Shown: positions 18,082-27,012 of the stretch, piece by piece
How the letters are laid out: each line of letters starts with the position of its first letter
Numbering within the stretch: the stretch's first letter is position 1
Origin: Methylobacterium brachiatum
Lineage (GTDB): Bacteria; Pseudomonadota; Alphaproteobacteria; Rhizobiales; Beijerinckiaceae
DNA length: 64,000 bases
Reading direction: 5' to 3'
Assembly (NCBI RefSeq): GCF_020523825.1
Contig: NZ_JAJALK010000004.1
Span: 434,001-498,000, forward strand
The notes under the pieces: model-generated
What the model was told of the DNA's origin: nothing
Databases searched by the model: none
The model's input: the letters and a program-made list of their open reading frames with translations, nothing else
Made by a program: the position numbers and the translations under genes

Positions 18082-20097
18082 TCAGGGAAGTCGGCTGGCG
18101 CCCCGGGATCGGCGGGCGCCGTGGCCACCCCGGTGCCGGCGGGTCCTCGCGGCTGATCCGGCCTTGATGATGGCGAGGATCTCATCGCCGGAGAGCACCC
18201 GGGCCTCGACCAGCCGATCGGCCAGGGCCTCGATCGTGGTGCGGTGCTCGCGGACGAGATCGGAGGCCTGGGCGTAGAGGCGAAGCAGGTCGGCCTCCAC
18301 CGTGCGGCGCAGGGCGGGATCGGCACGCATGGCCTCCTCGGCCCCACCGGGTCGATAGACGAGGCTGTCGCCGAGGCCATATTCCACATGCAGCGAGACC
18401 ACAGTCGTGGTGGCGCGATCGAGGTCGGAGCCGCGGCCTCCGCCCGCCCCGGTGTGGGGCACGCCGACAAGAGCGTCCATCGCGCGGCCGGCGAGTGCGA
18501 CGACCGCGATGCGCTCGATCTGGGTCCGCGTGAGGAAGGCCCGCGGGGTCAGGGTCCCCCTGGCGGCCCCCTCGCTCGATTGCCGGTGGGCGATCGTTAC
18601 CGTGGACATGGATGCCACGTCGAGCACGACGGCACAGACGCAATGCGCCGCTTCATGGGCAGCGATGGCCCGGATTTCCTCCGGGGTGCGGGTCTCCGTA
18701 GGGGCGACCTGGGCGATGAGGTCCGCCAGGACCATGCGGCGGCCCTCGGCACGGGCGGTCGAGCGCGCGCCCTTGACCCAGGCCACGACCTCGGCGCCGG
18801 TCGACCCGGCTCCGAGTTGCGCGACGCCCGAGATGTCGACGCCGTCGAGGTCGACACCGAGATGCTGGCGCAGGATCCCCGCAAGGGCGGTGGCGTCCGG
18901 CCGGTCGATCCGGATCACCGGATGGAGCCGGCCGGGGCGGATCAGGGCCGCGTCGAGGAGGCCGATATGGTTCGTCGCCCCGATTACAATAACCTTTGAG
19001 GTTATATTTGATGAAGTAGAGTCTAGACTTGCAAGTATCCCGTTAACGACAGGACTCCACCAGTCGCGCGCACGGTTATCCATTGCTGCTCTGTTAGGAA
19101 TGCTGTCTATCTCATCTAGAAATAAAATACATGGCGCAATTGCCGCAGCTTGTGCAAGCTTCGCTTCCCATGCCTTCAGGACTCCATCCAAATGACCGGA
19201 CGACGAAGTGAAGAGTTCGGATACGCTCGCCGAGATGAGCGGAACCTTCGCTGCCTTGGCGACACTGCGGATAAGGCTGGACTTGCCCAGACCGGGGTCC
19301 GAGTAGAGCGTACAGTTCTTCGAGATCTGAGAGAATTCCAGCCGCCCGGCCCTCCATTCGCCGAGGTCGCGCACGAGGGCGAGGGCCCAATCCATCGCGG
19401 CCGAGTAGCCGTGGAGCGATGCAAGCTCGGGGATATCCTCGCCGAGCGCGTCGCCGGCCGATAGGGCCCGGGTGGACGACTGTAACCGCGCAATGCAGGA
19501 AGCAGGGGAGGTACCCATCCGGATCGCCGCCGTGATGTCGTCGAACGAGAGACCGGTGGCGACCGCGGGCGGCAGCCGGCGCGCCCGCTTGCCGGTCACC
19601 GCCCGGATCACGGATGCGATGACGCGGTTCGACGGCGGCCCGATGCGAACGAAGAGGTCGGCGGCCTGGACGAGTGTGGCGGGCAGGTAGCGCGCGGGTG
19701 CCGGGCTGATGCCGGCGATGCGTGCGCCCCGCGACAGCACGGCGGAGACGTTGCCGTTTCCTTCGGTGGGTCTTTCGGAGCGGGACGCGCCCATCCTGAC
19801 GATGACCTGTGCGAACGACCCCAGGTCGCGGAGGGCGAGTTCGACCCGGCTGCCCCAATCGGGTGCCGGGACCTCGATCACGAGGGCGAGGGCCCCGTGT
19901 CCCTGGACGCGGCGCAGGCCCGCCGGGCCGAGTGCGTCGAGCAGGGCCGCGACGGGCAGGGCGTCCCGGGCGTCCTGGCGACCGGCCAGGCCGGCCTGAA
20001 CGTAGACGGTGTCGAAGTCGTCGGCCGGGTGGCGATCGTCGCCGAGGTCGAGGGCGGCCTGGGCGGCGACGCGCCGTGCGGATTCGATGAGGGACAT
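18082..20097 (-). CDS. Soluble FtsH-like AAA+ zinc metalloprotease
   Basis: 671 residues. The N-terminal about 220 residues are unique. The AAA+ module follows: Walker A LYSDPGLGKSS with K272, Walker B CILFLDEIDSI, sensor ATNHIGLLDAALIRPGR. The C-terminal M41 peptidase-type domain has H481-E482-x2-H485 (HEAAH) and the third ligand D558 in GSDLDRAT. No transmembrane segment is seen, unlike membrane-anchored FtsH, so it probably acts in the cytosol on unfolded or tagged proteins. ATG 20097 has a strong AGGAGG 9 bases upstream; the open frame continues to 20277 but lacks support. DNA encoding Walker B to sensor 1 (about 18985-19150) is markedly AT-richer than its flanks. Confidence 0.83.
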   Translation of the reverse strand: MSLIESARRVAAQAALDLGDDRHPADDFDTVYVQAGLAGRQDARDALPVAALLDALGPAGLRRVQGHGALALVIEVPAPDWGSRVELALRDLGSFAQVIVRMGASRSERPTEGNGNVSAVLSRGARIAGISPAPARYLPATLVQAADLFVRIGPPSNRVIASVIRAVTGKRARRLPPAVATGLSFDDITAAIRMGTSPASCIARLQSSTRALSAGDALGEDIPELASLHGYSAAMDWALALVRDLGEWRAGRLEFSQISKNCTLYSDPGLGKSSLIRSVAKAAKVPLISASVSELFTSSSGHLDGVLKAWEAKLAQAAAIAPCILFLDEIDSIPNRAAMDNRARDWWSPVVNGILASLDSTSSNITSKVIVIGATNHIGLLDAALIRPGRLHPVIRIDRPDATALAGILRQHLGVDLDGVDISGVAQLGAGSTGAEVVAWVKGARSTARAEGRRMVLADLIAQVAPTETRTPEEIRAIAAHEAAHCVCAVVLDVASMSTVTIAHRQSSEGAARGTLTPRAFLTRTQIERIAVVALAGRAMDALVGVPHTGAGGGRGSDLDRATTTVVSLHVEYGLGDSLVYRPGGAEEAMRADPALRRTVEADLLRLYAQASDLVREHRTTIEALADRLVEARVLSGDEILAIIKAGSAARTRRHRGGHGARRSRGASRLP

Positions 20098-20288
20098 GAT
20101 GGCTGCCTCCTGAACGAGGCAGCCGGCCGCGATCGCGGTGCTGGTCAGGCCTCGGGGGGGATCGGGATCGCGTGGGGGGAGCGCGGCCGGGCGGCGATGC
20201 CGACGGGCCGGGCGGGCCTGCGGACAGGCCGGGGCGCGCGTTTCGGCGCAGAGGGGCGATGGGTCATGGGGTTTCATCTTGGGGCGAG

Positions 20289-20319
20289 GGCCGCCCGAAC
20301 GTCAGCTACGAGGGCGGTG
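20289..20319 (+). repeat. 31-base repeat, copy B
   Basis: Second copy of the repeat, in inverted orientation relative to 11250-11280, located about 190 bases upstream of the AAA+ protease start and antisense to its leader. The same RPNVSYEGG reading is open on the plus strand through to 20417. Confidence 0.5.
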
Positions 20320-20369
20320 TGGGCTCCGGCCGGTGCCGGGAGCGTATGTCGCTCGATGAGCGATGGGGG

Positions 20370-20460
20370 ATGATTACAGTATCGATTGAATTCGCGTCAA
20401 GATTAAATTCTATCTGACGGATATTTTATTGGCATCTGTGGATAACCGGCTATAAGACCA
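20370..20460. other. AT-rich patch with a perfect DnaA-box match
   Basis: About 90 bases of low GC, upstream of the AAA+ protease gene, including a run such as ATTAAATTCTATCTG and TATTTTATTGG. TGTGGATAA at 20437-20445 is a perfect (reverse) match to the DnaA box TTATCCACA. A single box is weak evidence of an origin; a promoter for the leftward protease is equally possible. Confidence 0.35.
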
Positions 20461-20517
20461 AGTCTAAGCGGATCGGAACCTCTTCGGCGGATGCCCGATA
20501 TTCGGTTGGATCACGGA

Positions 20518-20823
20518 TTATCGTGCCGGTCCGGTGGAAGGATCCGCTCTTCCGGCCCGTCGTTTGGAACCCTCCGGGTCGGCGGCGTCGCCTGAGCGTC
20601 GGATCGCCCGCGAGGTCCTGCCGAACGGGACCACGGTGCCGCTCGGGGCGCGGGCGGAGGCGCCGGCCATGCGTTCCGCCTCGTCGATGACCGCGTCGCC
20701 GAGGGCGACGAGGGCCCGGTGCATGGCCCGACGGTACGCGGTGACGCCGATCTCGTCTCGCATCACCGCGGCGCGGTTTAGGAATTCGACCGCGAGATGC
20801 AGGTCGTCGTGGACGTCGATCAT
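20518..20823 (-). CDS. Small hypothetical protein coupled to a phosphoesterase
   Basis: 101 residues starting MIDVHDDLHLAVEFLNRAAV, helical over the first 60 residues (YRRAMHRALVALGDAVIDEAERM), then an Arg/Gly-rich tail. No known family was recognised. Its ATG shares a base with the stop of the upstream phosphoesterase (TGATG), so it is translated by coupling, which is the main reason to accept it as real. Confidence 0.55.
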   Translation of the reverse strand: MIDVHDDLHLAVEFLNRAAVMRDEIGVTAYRRAMHRALVALGDAVIDEAERMAGASARAPSGTVVPFGRTSRAIRRSGDAADPEGSKRRAGRADPSTGPAR

Positions 20824-21665
20824 CAGTTCGTTCCTTCCGTTCCGTTCGTTCTCGGCTGCGTGTCGGCGTCGGCCTGCCGGTCGGGCACCTCGACGACGAG
20901 ACCTGGGATGAAGCCGGTGGCCTCCTCGACGTGGCCGCGTGGGTTGCAGACGATGCGGGTGTCGTGGATCCGGTAATCCGCATGCCGGTGGACATGGCCG
21001 TGGACCCATAGGGCGGGGCGGCACGTCCCGATGAGGTCATCGAGGTCGGTGGCGTAGCACCACGCCAGGTTCTCGTGCGGGGACAAACTCCGCCGGGACG
21101 GTGCGTGGTGCGTGACCACGACGGTGCGCTCCGGCGCCGGCCGGATCGCGCCCTGGACGTAGGCCCGGCTCGCGCGGTGCAGGCGAAGGACGTCCTCGGG
21201 CTCGATGCGATGCCTGGACGTCGGCCCGGTGCGGATCCGGCGATAGTCCTGCATGCCCTCGCGTCCGCCGGCCGACCGCAGCCCGTGGAGGAGGCCGAAG
21301 GCGCCGAGGCGAAAGTCCGTCCATAGCGTCGCCCCGACGAAGGTGACGCCCCCGATCGTGACGGCGTCGTCCATCAGCAGGTGGACGCCGAGGCGATCGG
21401 CGGCGGCCCGGCCGAGGCGGACCTGGTCGGACAGGGTGTAGCGGACCTCGCCGCGGTCCCACCAGAAGTCGTGGTTTCCCGGCACGTAGACCACGGGGAC
21501 GCCATGGAAGCGTTCGGCGATCCATTCGAGCGAGCGCACGAGCGGAACCTGGACGTCCCCTGCGATGACGACCGCGTCGAAGCCCCCGGCCGGCACGTGC
21601 GCGGCAGGGTCCCACGCGTTCGCGACGTGTTCTTGATGTAGGTCGGATAGTGTCCAGAGGCGCAT
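20823..21665 (-). CDS. Calcineurin-like metallophosphoesterase
   Basis: 280 residues. Metal-site motifs in order: MRLWTLSDLHQEH (D-x-H), AVVIAGDVQ, VPGNHDFWW, VTHHAPS and WVHGHVH. This is a different, longer subtype than the one at 4439. ATG 21665 follows a GGAGGG at 8 bases. The next gene (20518) is coupled to it by TGATG. Substrate not predictable; such enzymes hydrolyse phosphodiesters including cyclic nucleotides and dinucleoside polyphosphates. Confidence 0.83.
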   Translation of the reverse strand: MRLWTLSDLHQEHVANAWDPAAHVPAGGFDAVVIAGDVQVPLVRSLEWIAERFHGVPVVYVPGNHDFWWDRGEVRYTLSDQVRLGRAAADRLGVHLLMDDAVTIGGVTFVGATLWTDFRLGAFGLLHGLRSAGGREGMQDYRRIRTGPTSRHRIEPEDVLRLHRASRAYVQGAIRPAPERTVVVTHHAPSRRSLSPHENLAWCYATDLDDLIGTCRPALWVHGHVHRHADYRIHDTRIVCNPRGHVEEATGFIPGLVVEVPDRQADADTQPRTNGTEGTN

Positions 21666-21935
21666 GTTGCGGCCCTCCGATGCCCACGGTTTTCGAGGCC
21701 GTGGTGATGACGATACCCGGGGCCTTCGCCCTCGGTCGGCCCATGGGGCCTGGTGCACGCGCCCTAAAGCGCAGGCCGTTATGCGGCCCGCGCGGCTTTC
21801 ATTCGGGTACAGGCGGGCACGTTCGTCATGGGGCCCAGGTGGACGCGGGCGGGCCCGTGGTCAAGCGGGCGATGCGGATCATGGTTGACCGTTGGTTAAC
21901 GGGAACCCCTCCGCCGTGCATCAACTGAGAATCCG

Positions 21936-21977
21936 CGAGGAACGGGAACGGGGAACGTTCCGCATTCCCGTTCCTCG
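21936..21977. promoter_or_regulatory. Nested palindrome upstream of KfrA-like gene
   Basis: Outer 13-bp arms CGAGGAACGGGAA (21936-21948) and TTCCCGTTCCTCG (21965-21977) enclose an inner palindrome GGAACGTTCC (21952-21961). It lies 62 bases before the KfrA-like start codon, a good candidate autoregulatory operator. It is distinct from the dyad before the first KfrA-like gene. The remainder of 21666-22039 shows no gene. Confidence 0.6.
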
Positions 21978-22039
21978 AATTTTCAGGGCACCTTAACCAA
22001 GGTTCGGCCAATCTATCCTGAGGTTCGGAGGGGTTCGCG

Positions 22040-22780
22040 ATGACGCCGCAGCAGAGGGTCTACAAGGTCTGCGACCGGATCAGCGCGGAGGGCAAGGAGG
22101 ACGTCGATGTCCAGGCGGTGATCGACGAGATGAAGCGCAAGCCCCCCTACCGCGCTATGGCCCGTGGGGCGGTCATGCTGCACGTGCGGGGGTGGAAGGT
22201 GGAGCGGGCGTACAAGCCGCGGCTCGACGTGCGGGTGCTGCCCGAGCCGTTGCAGGCGGGCCTCGCCGAGCTCGCCAAGACGGTCTGGGAGGCGGCGATG
22301 GTCGAGGCGACGGCACGGCTCGAAAACCTGCGTAGGCTGGCGGAGGTGGAGCGGCTCGCCACCGACGAACTCCTGCGAGAGGCCGGCGCCAAGCTTGACA
22401 GAGAAGAGGCGACCGGCTTGCTCAGGGACGCGGAAGCGGTCCGGCTGACCGGGGAGAACGCGGCGCTCCGGGCGGAGGTGGGACGCGTGAGCAGGCGCCT
22501 CGAACACATCCGGGCGGAAGAGTTCTGGGACCGGGTGATGCGCGAGGTCTTTGCGATCATCCCGCCGCGGGGGGCGATGACGGTGGAGGGGATCCTTCCG
22601 AGGCTGCGGCAATCGACGCGCCGGGGGGCCCGGCTCCACCGCGAGCCGTTGGACGTGGAGACGCTGCGCAAGAAAATGGACGTGCGGGTCAAACACGGGA
22701 AGTTCTTCGCTAGGAACTACGACAGGACCTATCAGCGAGAACCACGCCATCTCGCCGGGACAGCGCATGGCGAGACATAG
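22040..22780 (+). CDS. KfrA-like DNA-binding protein (copy 2)
   Basis: 246 residues with an N-terminal KfrA_N-like HTH (VYKVCDRISAEGKEDVDVQA to RGAVMLHVRGWKVERAYKPR), a long Ala/Glu/Arg helical coil (residues about 75-160) and a C-terminal block (EFWDRVMREVFAIIPPRGAM) shared with the protein at 5313. The start has GGAGGGG at a good distance. A nested palindrome sits just upstream. Paralogue of copy 1, but the HTH sequences have diverged, consistent with different operators. Likely an element-maintenance or autoregulatory DNA-binding protein. Confidence 0.72.
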   Translation: MTPQQRVYKVCDRISAEGKEDVDVQAVIDEMKRKPPYRAMARGAVMLHVRGWKVERAYKPRLDVRVLPEPLQAGLAELAKTVWEAAMVEATARLENLRRLAEVERLATDELLREAGAKLDREEATGLLRDAEAVRLTGENAALRAEVGRVSRRLEHIRAEEFWDRVMREVFAIIPPRGAMTVEGILPRLRQSTRRGARLHREPLDVETLRKKMDVRVKHGKFFARNYDRTYQREPRHLAGTAHGET

Positions 22781-23043
22781 GATCGGAGCTCGCCGTTCCT
22801 CCTAAAGCGGGCGCGGCGAGACCCACGCGGGTGCGACGAGAAAAGTGGATCGGTCGATCGTGCCGATCCTGTCGATCGATGGACCGATCCGGTTCGTTCC
22901 GTGTTCAACAGGTCGTTCGCCTGGGCTGGTCACGGGACATGTACGATCGTCCGGAAAGTGTATATCGGCGACTGGCTCCGAACCCATGATTGTCTCAAGC
23001 GCCTCGGGGCCGGTCATACTCTGTAACGGTGGGGCGGGTCAGC

Positions 23044-24687
23044 ATGGTCAACGGCGTGAGTGTCGCCCGCCCGGTCGCGGGCGCCACGGTGGGGAATGCC
23101 GGGGAAACAAGTCAGGAAGTCCTGAAGCGGTCGCGGGGAAACGAGCTCTTCATCGCCGTCGTGGGGCCCGTCGGGGCCGGGGCCGGACGGGCCGCGAAGA
23201 TCATCAAGCAATTCCTGGAGGAAGCCGGGGCGTCGCGCTACGAGGTCCATGTCGTGAAGGCGAGCTCCGCCATCAAGGCGTGGGGCCGCGCCGAGGGGCG
23301 GGCGGTCGCCGGCGACGGGGCGCGCAAGACCCTCGACGGCATCATCGCCATGCAGGACCACGGCGATGCCATGCGGCTCGCCGCGCGTGACAACGCGGCC
23401 GTGGCGCGGGCCGTGGTCGGGGGGATCAGGGTGGCTAGGGCCGAGGCGAGTGGCCTCGCGGAGGGCGAGCTCGACGGCAAGCCCCGCGCCTACATCATCG
23501 ACTCCTTGCGGCATCCGGCCGAGGCGCACCTTCTCCGTCGTCTCTATCAGGACGCGTTCACGCTCGTCGGCGTCGTGTGCGATCCGGAGAAACGAAGCAG
23601 GAGGCTGCGAACGGAACTCTACAACCTCGACGACCGCCAGACGGAGGCCACTAAGGCGGCGATCGCCGCCTTCATGGACCGCGATGCCGACGCCCCCGAG
23701 AAGCATGGCCAGCACGTCGTCGACACCTTCCACGAGGCGGATTTCTTCGTCGACAACTCGAAGGACGCCGAGGACGACCCGAACAACACCGCCATGAACG
23801 AACCGCTCCGACGTCTGGTCCGGCTCCTGACCCTGAGCGAGGTCATCCGGCCGAACGTCGCCGAGACGGCGATGCACCAGGCCCATTCGGCGCAGCTCAA
23901 GAGCGCATGCCTTTCGCGTCAGGTCGGCGCGGCCCTGGTAGACGCGCAGGGCAACGTCATCGCCACCGGGACGAACGAGGTGCCCAAGGCCGGGGGAGGT
24001 GTCTACGGCGAGGCCTTCGAGCCCGGTGACGACGAGCGGTGTGCCTTCAGGCCGAACAGGTACTGCAGCAGCAACCGGGAACAGAACGCCATCATCGACG
24101 CGCTGCTCGTTGCGTATCCCATGCTGCTCGCGGACCGGGAAAGGTCCGTGGTCGTCGCCGAACTCCGGCGCACGCGGCTGGGTGGGCTGATCGAGTTCAG
24201 CCGTGCCGTCCATGCCGAGATGGACGCGATCCTCTCGGCGGCGCGGACGGGTGTCTCGCCGCGCGGCACGCGACTTTTCGTCAGCGCGTTCCCCTGCCAC
24301 TACTGCGCCCGCCATATCGTGTCGGCGGGGATCGACGAGGTCCAGTACATCGAGCCTTACCCGAAGAGCCGCGCGCTCGACCTGCATTGCGACGCGATCA
24401 CCACCGTGTCGGAGGATTGGGAACCTCCGTCCCGCTTCCGGCATGAATCCCCGCGCGATCGCGGGGCGATCCGCGAGCCTGCGAAGCCCCGGCCGAAGGT
24501 CCTTTTCAGGCCGTTCGTCGGCGTCGCGCCCCGGATGTACGCGAGGGTGTTCCTCAAGGACCGTGACTACAAGGACAAGGTGACCGGCGATTTCGCCATG
24601 GGCGAGCCGGACTGGGGTGGTCCGTCGGACCTCTTCAAGCTACGCTATACAGACCTCGAACGGGACCTCGGGATTCGCCCAGCATGA
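23044..24687 (+). CDS. Anti-phage dCTP deaminase (AvcD/DCD type)
   Basis: 547 residues. An N-terminal nucleotide-binding-like domain (FIAVVGPVGAGAGRAAKII, residues 36-54) has a glycine-rich loop lacking the usual Lys-Ser/Thr. It is followed by YIIDSLRHPAEAHLLRR, as in the AvcD family. The C-terminal deaminase has the zinc site H390-A-E392 (HAEMDAI) and C418-x2-C421 (PCHYCARH). Known members convert dCTP (and dCMP) to dUTP after phage infection, starving replication. ATG 23044 is preferred (GGGGCGGG RBS) over an upstream in-frame TTG. The stop overlaps the next gene by 4 bases. No AvcI-like regulatory RNA could be identified upstream by eye. Confidence 0.85.
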   Translation: MVNGVSVARPVAGATVGNAGETSQEVLKRSRGNELFIAVVGPVGAGAGRAAKIIKQFLEEAGASRYEVHVVKASSAIKAWGRAEGRAVAGDGARKTLDGIIAMQDHGDAMRLAARDNAAVARAVVGGIRVARAEASGLAEGELDGKPRAYIIDSLRHPAEAHLLRRLYQDAFTLVGVVCDPEKRSRRLRTELYNLDDRQTEATKAAIAAFMDRDADAPEKHGQHVVDTFHEADFFVDNSKDAEDDPNNTAMNEPLRRLVRLLTLSEVIRPNVAETAMHQAHSAQLKSACLSRQVGAALVDAQGNVIATGTNEVPKAGGGVYGEAFEPGDDERCAFRPNRYCSSNREQNAIIDALLVAYPMLLADRERSVVVAELRRTRLGGLIEFSRAVHAEMDAILSAARTGVSPRGTRLFVSAFPCHYCARHIVSAGIDEVQYIEPYPKSRALDLHCDAITTVSEDWEPPSRFRHESPRDRGAIREPAKPRPKVLFRPFVGVAPRMYARVFLKDRDYKDKVTGDFAMGEPDWGGPSDLFKLRYTDLERDLGIRPA

Positions 24688-25217
24688 GCCATCCGCACCT
24701 TCGTCTCGTGGCCGAGACGGCCCGCGACGAGGCTCCCGCCGTCGCACCGCGGACGCATCACGAGCAGCTGTCCCTCTTCGATTTCCGACCCGTACAGCGC
24801 GTGATCTGCTTTCCGATGGCGGACCTGCACGGTGAGGTCTTCGCCCGCGTGTTCAGCCTTGCCAGGCCGTCCATCGTGATCGATGCGCGGGCCTATCCCT
24901 ACTTCGACCTCAACGCCCTCAGCCGCCAGAGGGCGTTCAGCTTGTTCGAGGACACGAGTTCCCACTATGTCCATAGGCACATCGACCTGAGGCCACCGAG
25001 CGACCAGTGCGGACGGTGGAGGGTGCGTGGCACGGCGATGGATGTCCTGACGGCGTTCGCACAGCCGTCCGACCGGACCGTGACCTGTCTCGCCGTGCTC
25101 CTCAACGGGCGGACGGACGTGGATGTCCTCGACGAGGCGCTGCGACACTCGGAGGCCGGCAGACCGGTCCACTGGCGTGTCGAGACCCTGGAAGGGGTTC
25201 CCGGCCTTTCGAGCTGA
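24684..25217 (+). CDS. DUF488-like protein coupled to dCTP deaminase
   Basis: 177 residues. After a polar N-terminus (LSLFDF at about residues 29-34) comes VIDARAYPYFDLNALSRQRA, resembling the DUF488 pattern (vDvR-x-P followed by an SR block); the C-terminal VTCLAVLLNGRTDVDVLDEA is also compatible. The ATG lies inside the deaminase stop (ATGA), so the genes are translationally coupled. Function unknown; probable accessory or regulator of the deaminase. The family call is tentative. Confidence 0.6.
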   Translation: MSHPHLRLVAETARDEAPAVAPRTHHEQLSLFDFRPVQRVICFPMADLHGEVFARVFSLARPSIVIDARAYPYFDLNALSRQRAFSLFEDTSSHYVHRHIDLRPPSDQCGRWRVRGTAMDVLTAFAQPSDRTVTCLAVLLNGRTDVDVLDEALRHSEAGRPVHWRVETLEGVPGLSS

Positions 25218-25256
25218 CGTCCGGGGTTTCGTGGTCCACTGATGTGGCCGGACCCG

Positions 25257-26996
25257 TCATGGATCCCCATAGGCGGCCACCGCGGGCTCCAACCATGCAC
25301 GCCGACGCTCCTCCTCCTTCTTCGTGATCTTGCGGAAGAAGCCGAACAGCCCGGGCCCGGAAGGATGCCACCGCCCATCGTGCAGCCAGTACCCATCCCG
25401 GAATCGGTGCCCGGATCCGTCGATCGCAACGATGTCGATGTGTCCGTCCTGTCCGCATCGCATCGACGTGACGGTGTCGCGCAGCATCTGCCGGACACGG
25501 ATGCGCACCGCGAAGCGTTCCTCGTCGGACGCGTTCGCGCGTTCGAGTTCCAGCATCAGGGCGATGGCAGGTTCCCGACCGTCGGACTTGCCGGCATCCC
25601 TCAGGGCAAGCAGGGTCGCGGAGTTCTCCGTGATCCCCGCCTCGATGGTGGCGACCTCGCCACGGATCCTCTCGATCGCAGGTTCGGCGAACCGGTCCCC
25701 GCGCCCGAAGGCCCGCATCAGGGTCTCCGCCTCTGCCTGGAGGCCGTCCCGTCGGGCGATGGCTTCCCGCAAGGCCTGTTCGAGACGTTGCATCTCGCCG
25801 GCATCGGCCTTCGAAAGGTCAAGCTGCAGGAACCACGACAGCACCGCGTCCTCGGTCTCCTGGTAGGGGATGCGGACGTCGTTCCCACAGGTGCCCGCCC
25901 GGCTCGACGAGCAGATGAGCACGATGGTCGAGCGCTTCCCCCGGTCCCGGTAGTTCATCGGGTTGCCGCACGTCGCGCACGTGGCCACCATCCCGAAGAG
26001 GTTCGAGATGCGCGTGCCCTGCCGGCCGCCAGCGTTCGGCGTAGTGCCCAGCCGCCGCTTGTCGGCCACGCGCCGGGCCCGGTCCCACAGATCATCGTCG
26101 ATCACCGCCGGATAGTAGTCCGGGATCACGTCGCCGGCGGGGATCCGCGTGCCGACCTTGATCCCGTTCCTGATGCTGGCCTCCATCCTGTGGGGCCGGA
26201 ACTCGCCGAGGACGGCGCGGGTATCGGTGATCTTCTGGATCACGCCCCCGTGCCATGCGCGGCCCTTGCCCCAAGTGGGCTCCCCGTCCCTGTTGAGCCC
26301 CCGGGCGATCGCATCGCGCCCTCGGCCGTCGGCGAGCTCGGAGAAGATCCGCCTCACGATCGGCGCCCGTACCTCGTGCGGCTTGAAGCCGTCGCCGTCG
26401 ACCTCAAGCCAGGACGGGATCCTCGCGGTGAGCTTACGCTTGCCGATGTCCGCCCGTTTCCGGATCCAGGTCTCCTTCAGCCGGGCGGCCTTCATCAACG
26501 ACTCGTCGTGCGCCCGCATCAGGTAGACGATCGAGATGATGAATTGCATCGGGTCGGACTGGGCGTGGTAGGTCTGCCTGTCGATGATCGATCTGACGAT
26601 GATGCCGTTGTTGACCAGGCGCAGGAGCAGTTCCTGCGCGATGTTGATCTCCGCCCGCGAGACGCGGTCGAGGGACTCACAGAGGAAATAGCTCCCCACC
26701 GCGATCCTTCCGGCCTCGACCTCGTCCACGAAAAGCCTGAGCTTGCCGGTTCCGCCCTTGGCGATGTTGGCGCGGGTGTAGGCCGAAACCCCGATGTCAT
26801 GGAGGTTGAAGCGGGTGTCGAGCGTGAGATGCGGGTTCTCGGCGAGGTAGGCGTCGCGCAACTCGATCTGTCTCCGGAAACCGTCGCGGTGGCGTTCGCC
26901 ATCGCCCTTGCTGACTTGGCGTTTCGAGCTCAAGCGCAAGTAGGAATAGGCGATCGCCGGTGCGGGGTCGGCGGGGAGGCCGGAGGGAAGACCCAT
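25257..26996 (-). CDS. Large serine integrase of the island
   Basis: 579 residues. The resolvase domain has nucleophile S23 in YSYLRLSSKRQ (residues 17-27), then YFLCESLDRVSRAE; the recombinase domain spans roughly residues 190-330; a zinc ribbon (CATCGNPMNY and later CSSSRAGTC) is followed by a coiled coil (about 400-520). The product would integrate and, with a directionality factor, excise the island. It is transcribed away from the junction and its start region ends within 70 bases of the comEC remnant. ATG 26996 is chosen because codons above it run into comEC sequence. An AGGAGG lies about 30 bases upstream, too far for a normal RBS, so the start is uncertain. Confidence 0.85.
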   Translation of the reverse strand: MGLPSGLPADPAPAIAYSYLRLSSKRQVSKGDGERHRDGFRRQIELRDAYLAENPHLTLDTRFNLHDIGVSAYTRANIAKGGTGKLRLFVDEVEAGRIAVGSYFLCESLDRVSRAEINIAQELLLRLVNNGIIVRSIIDRQTYHAQSDPMQFIISIVYLMRAHDESLMKAARLKETWIRKRADIGKRKLTARIPSWLEVDGDGFKPHEVRAPIVRRIFSELADGRGRDAIARGLNRDGEPTWGKGRAWHGGVIQKITDTRAVLGEFRPHRMEASIRNGIKVGTRIPAGDVIPDYYPAVIDDDLWDRARRVADKRRLGTTPNAGGRQGTRISNLFGMVATCATCGNPMNYRDRGKRSTIVLICSSSRAGTCGNDVRIPYQETEDAVLSWFLQLDLSKADAGEMQRLEQALREAIARRDGLQAEAETLMRAFGRGDRFAEPAIERIRGEVATIEAGITENSATLLALRDAGKSDGREPAIALMLELERANASDEERFAVRIRVRQMLRDTVTSMRCGQDGHIDIVAIDGSGHRFRDGYWLHDGRWHPSGPGLFGFFRKITKKEEERRRAWLEPAVAAYGDP

Positions 26997-27012
26997 CGAA
27001 GTCCAGGCTTTC

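Noticed and set aside
22840..22905. Cluster of GATC/CGATCG words upstream of the dCTP deaminase
   Set aside because: Expected by chance at this composition; no defined regulator or structure.
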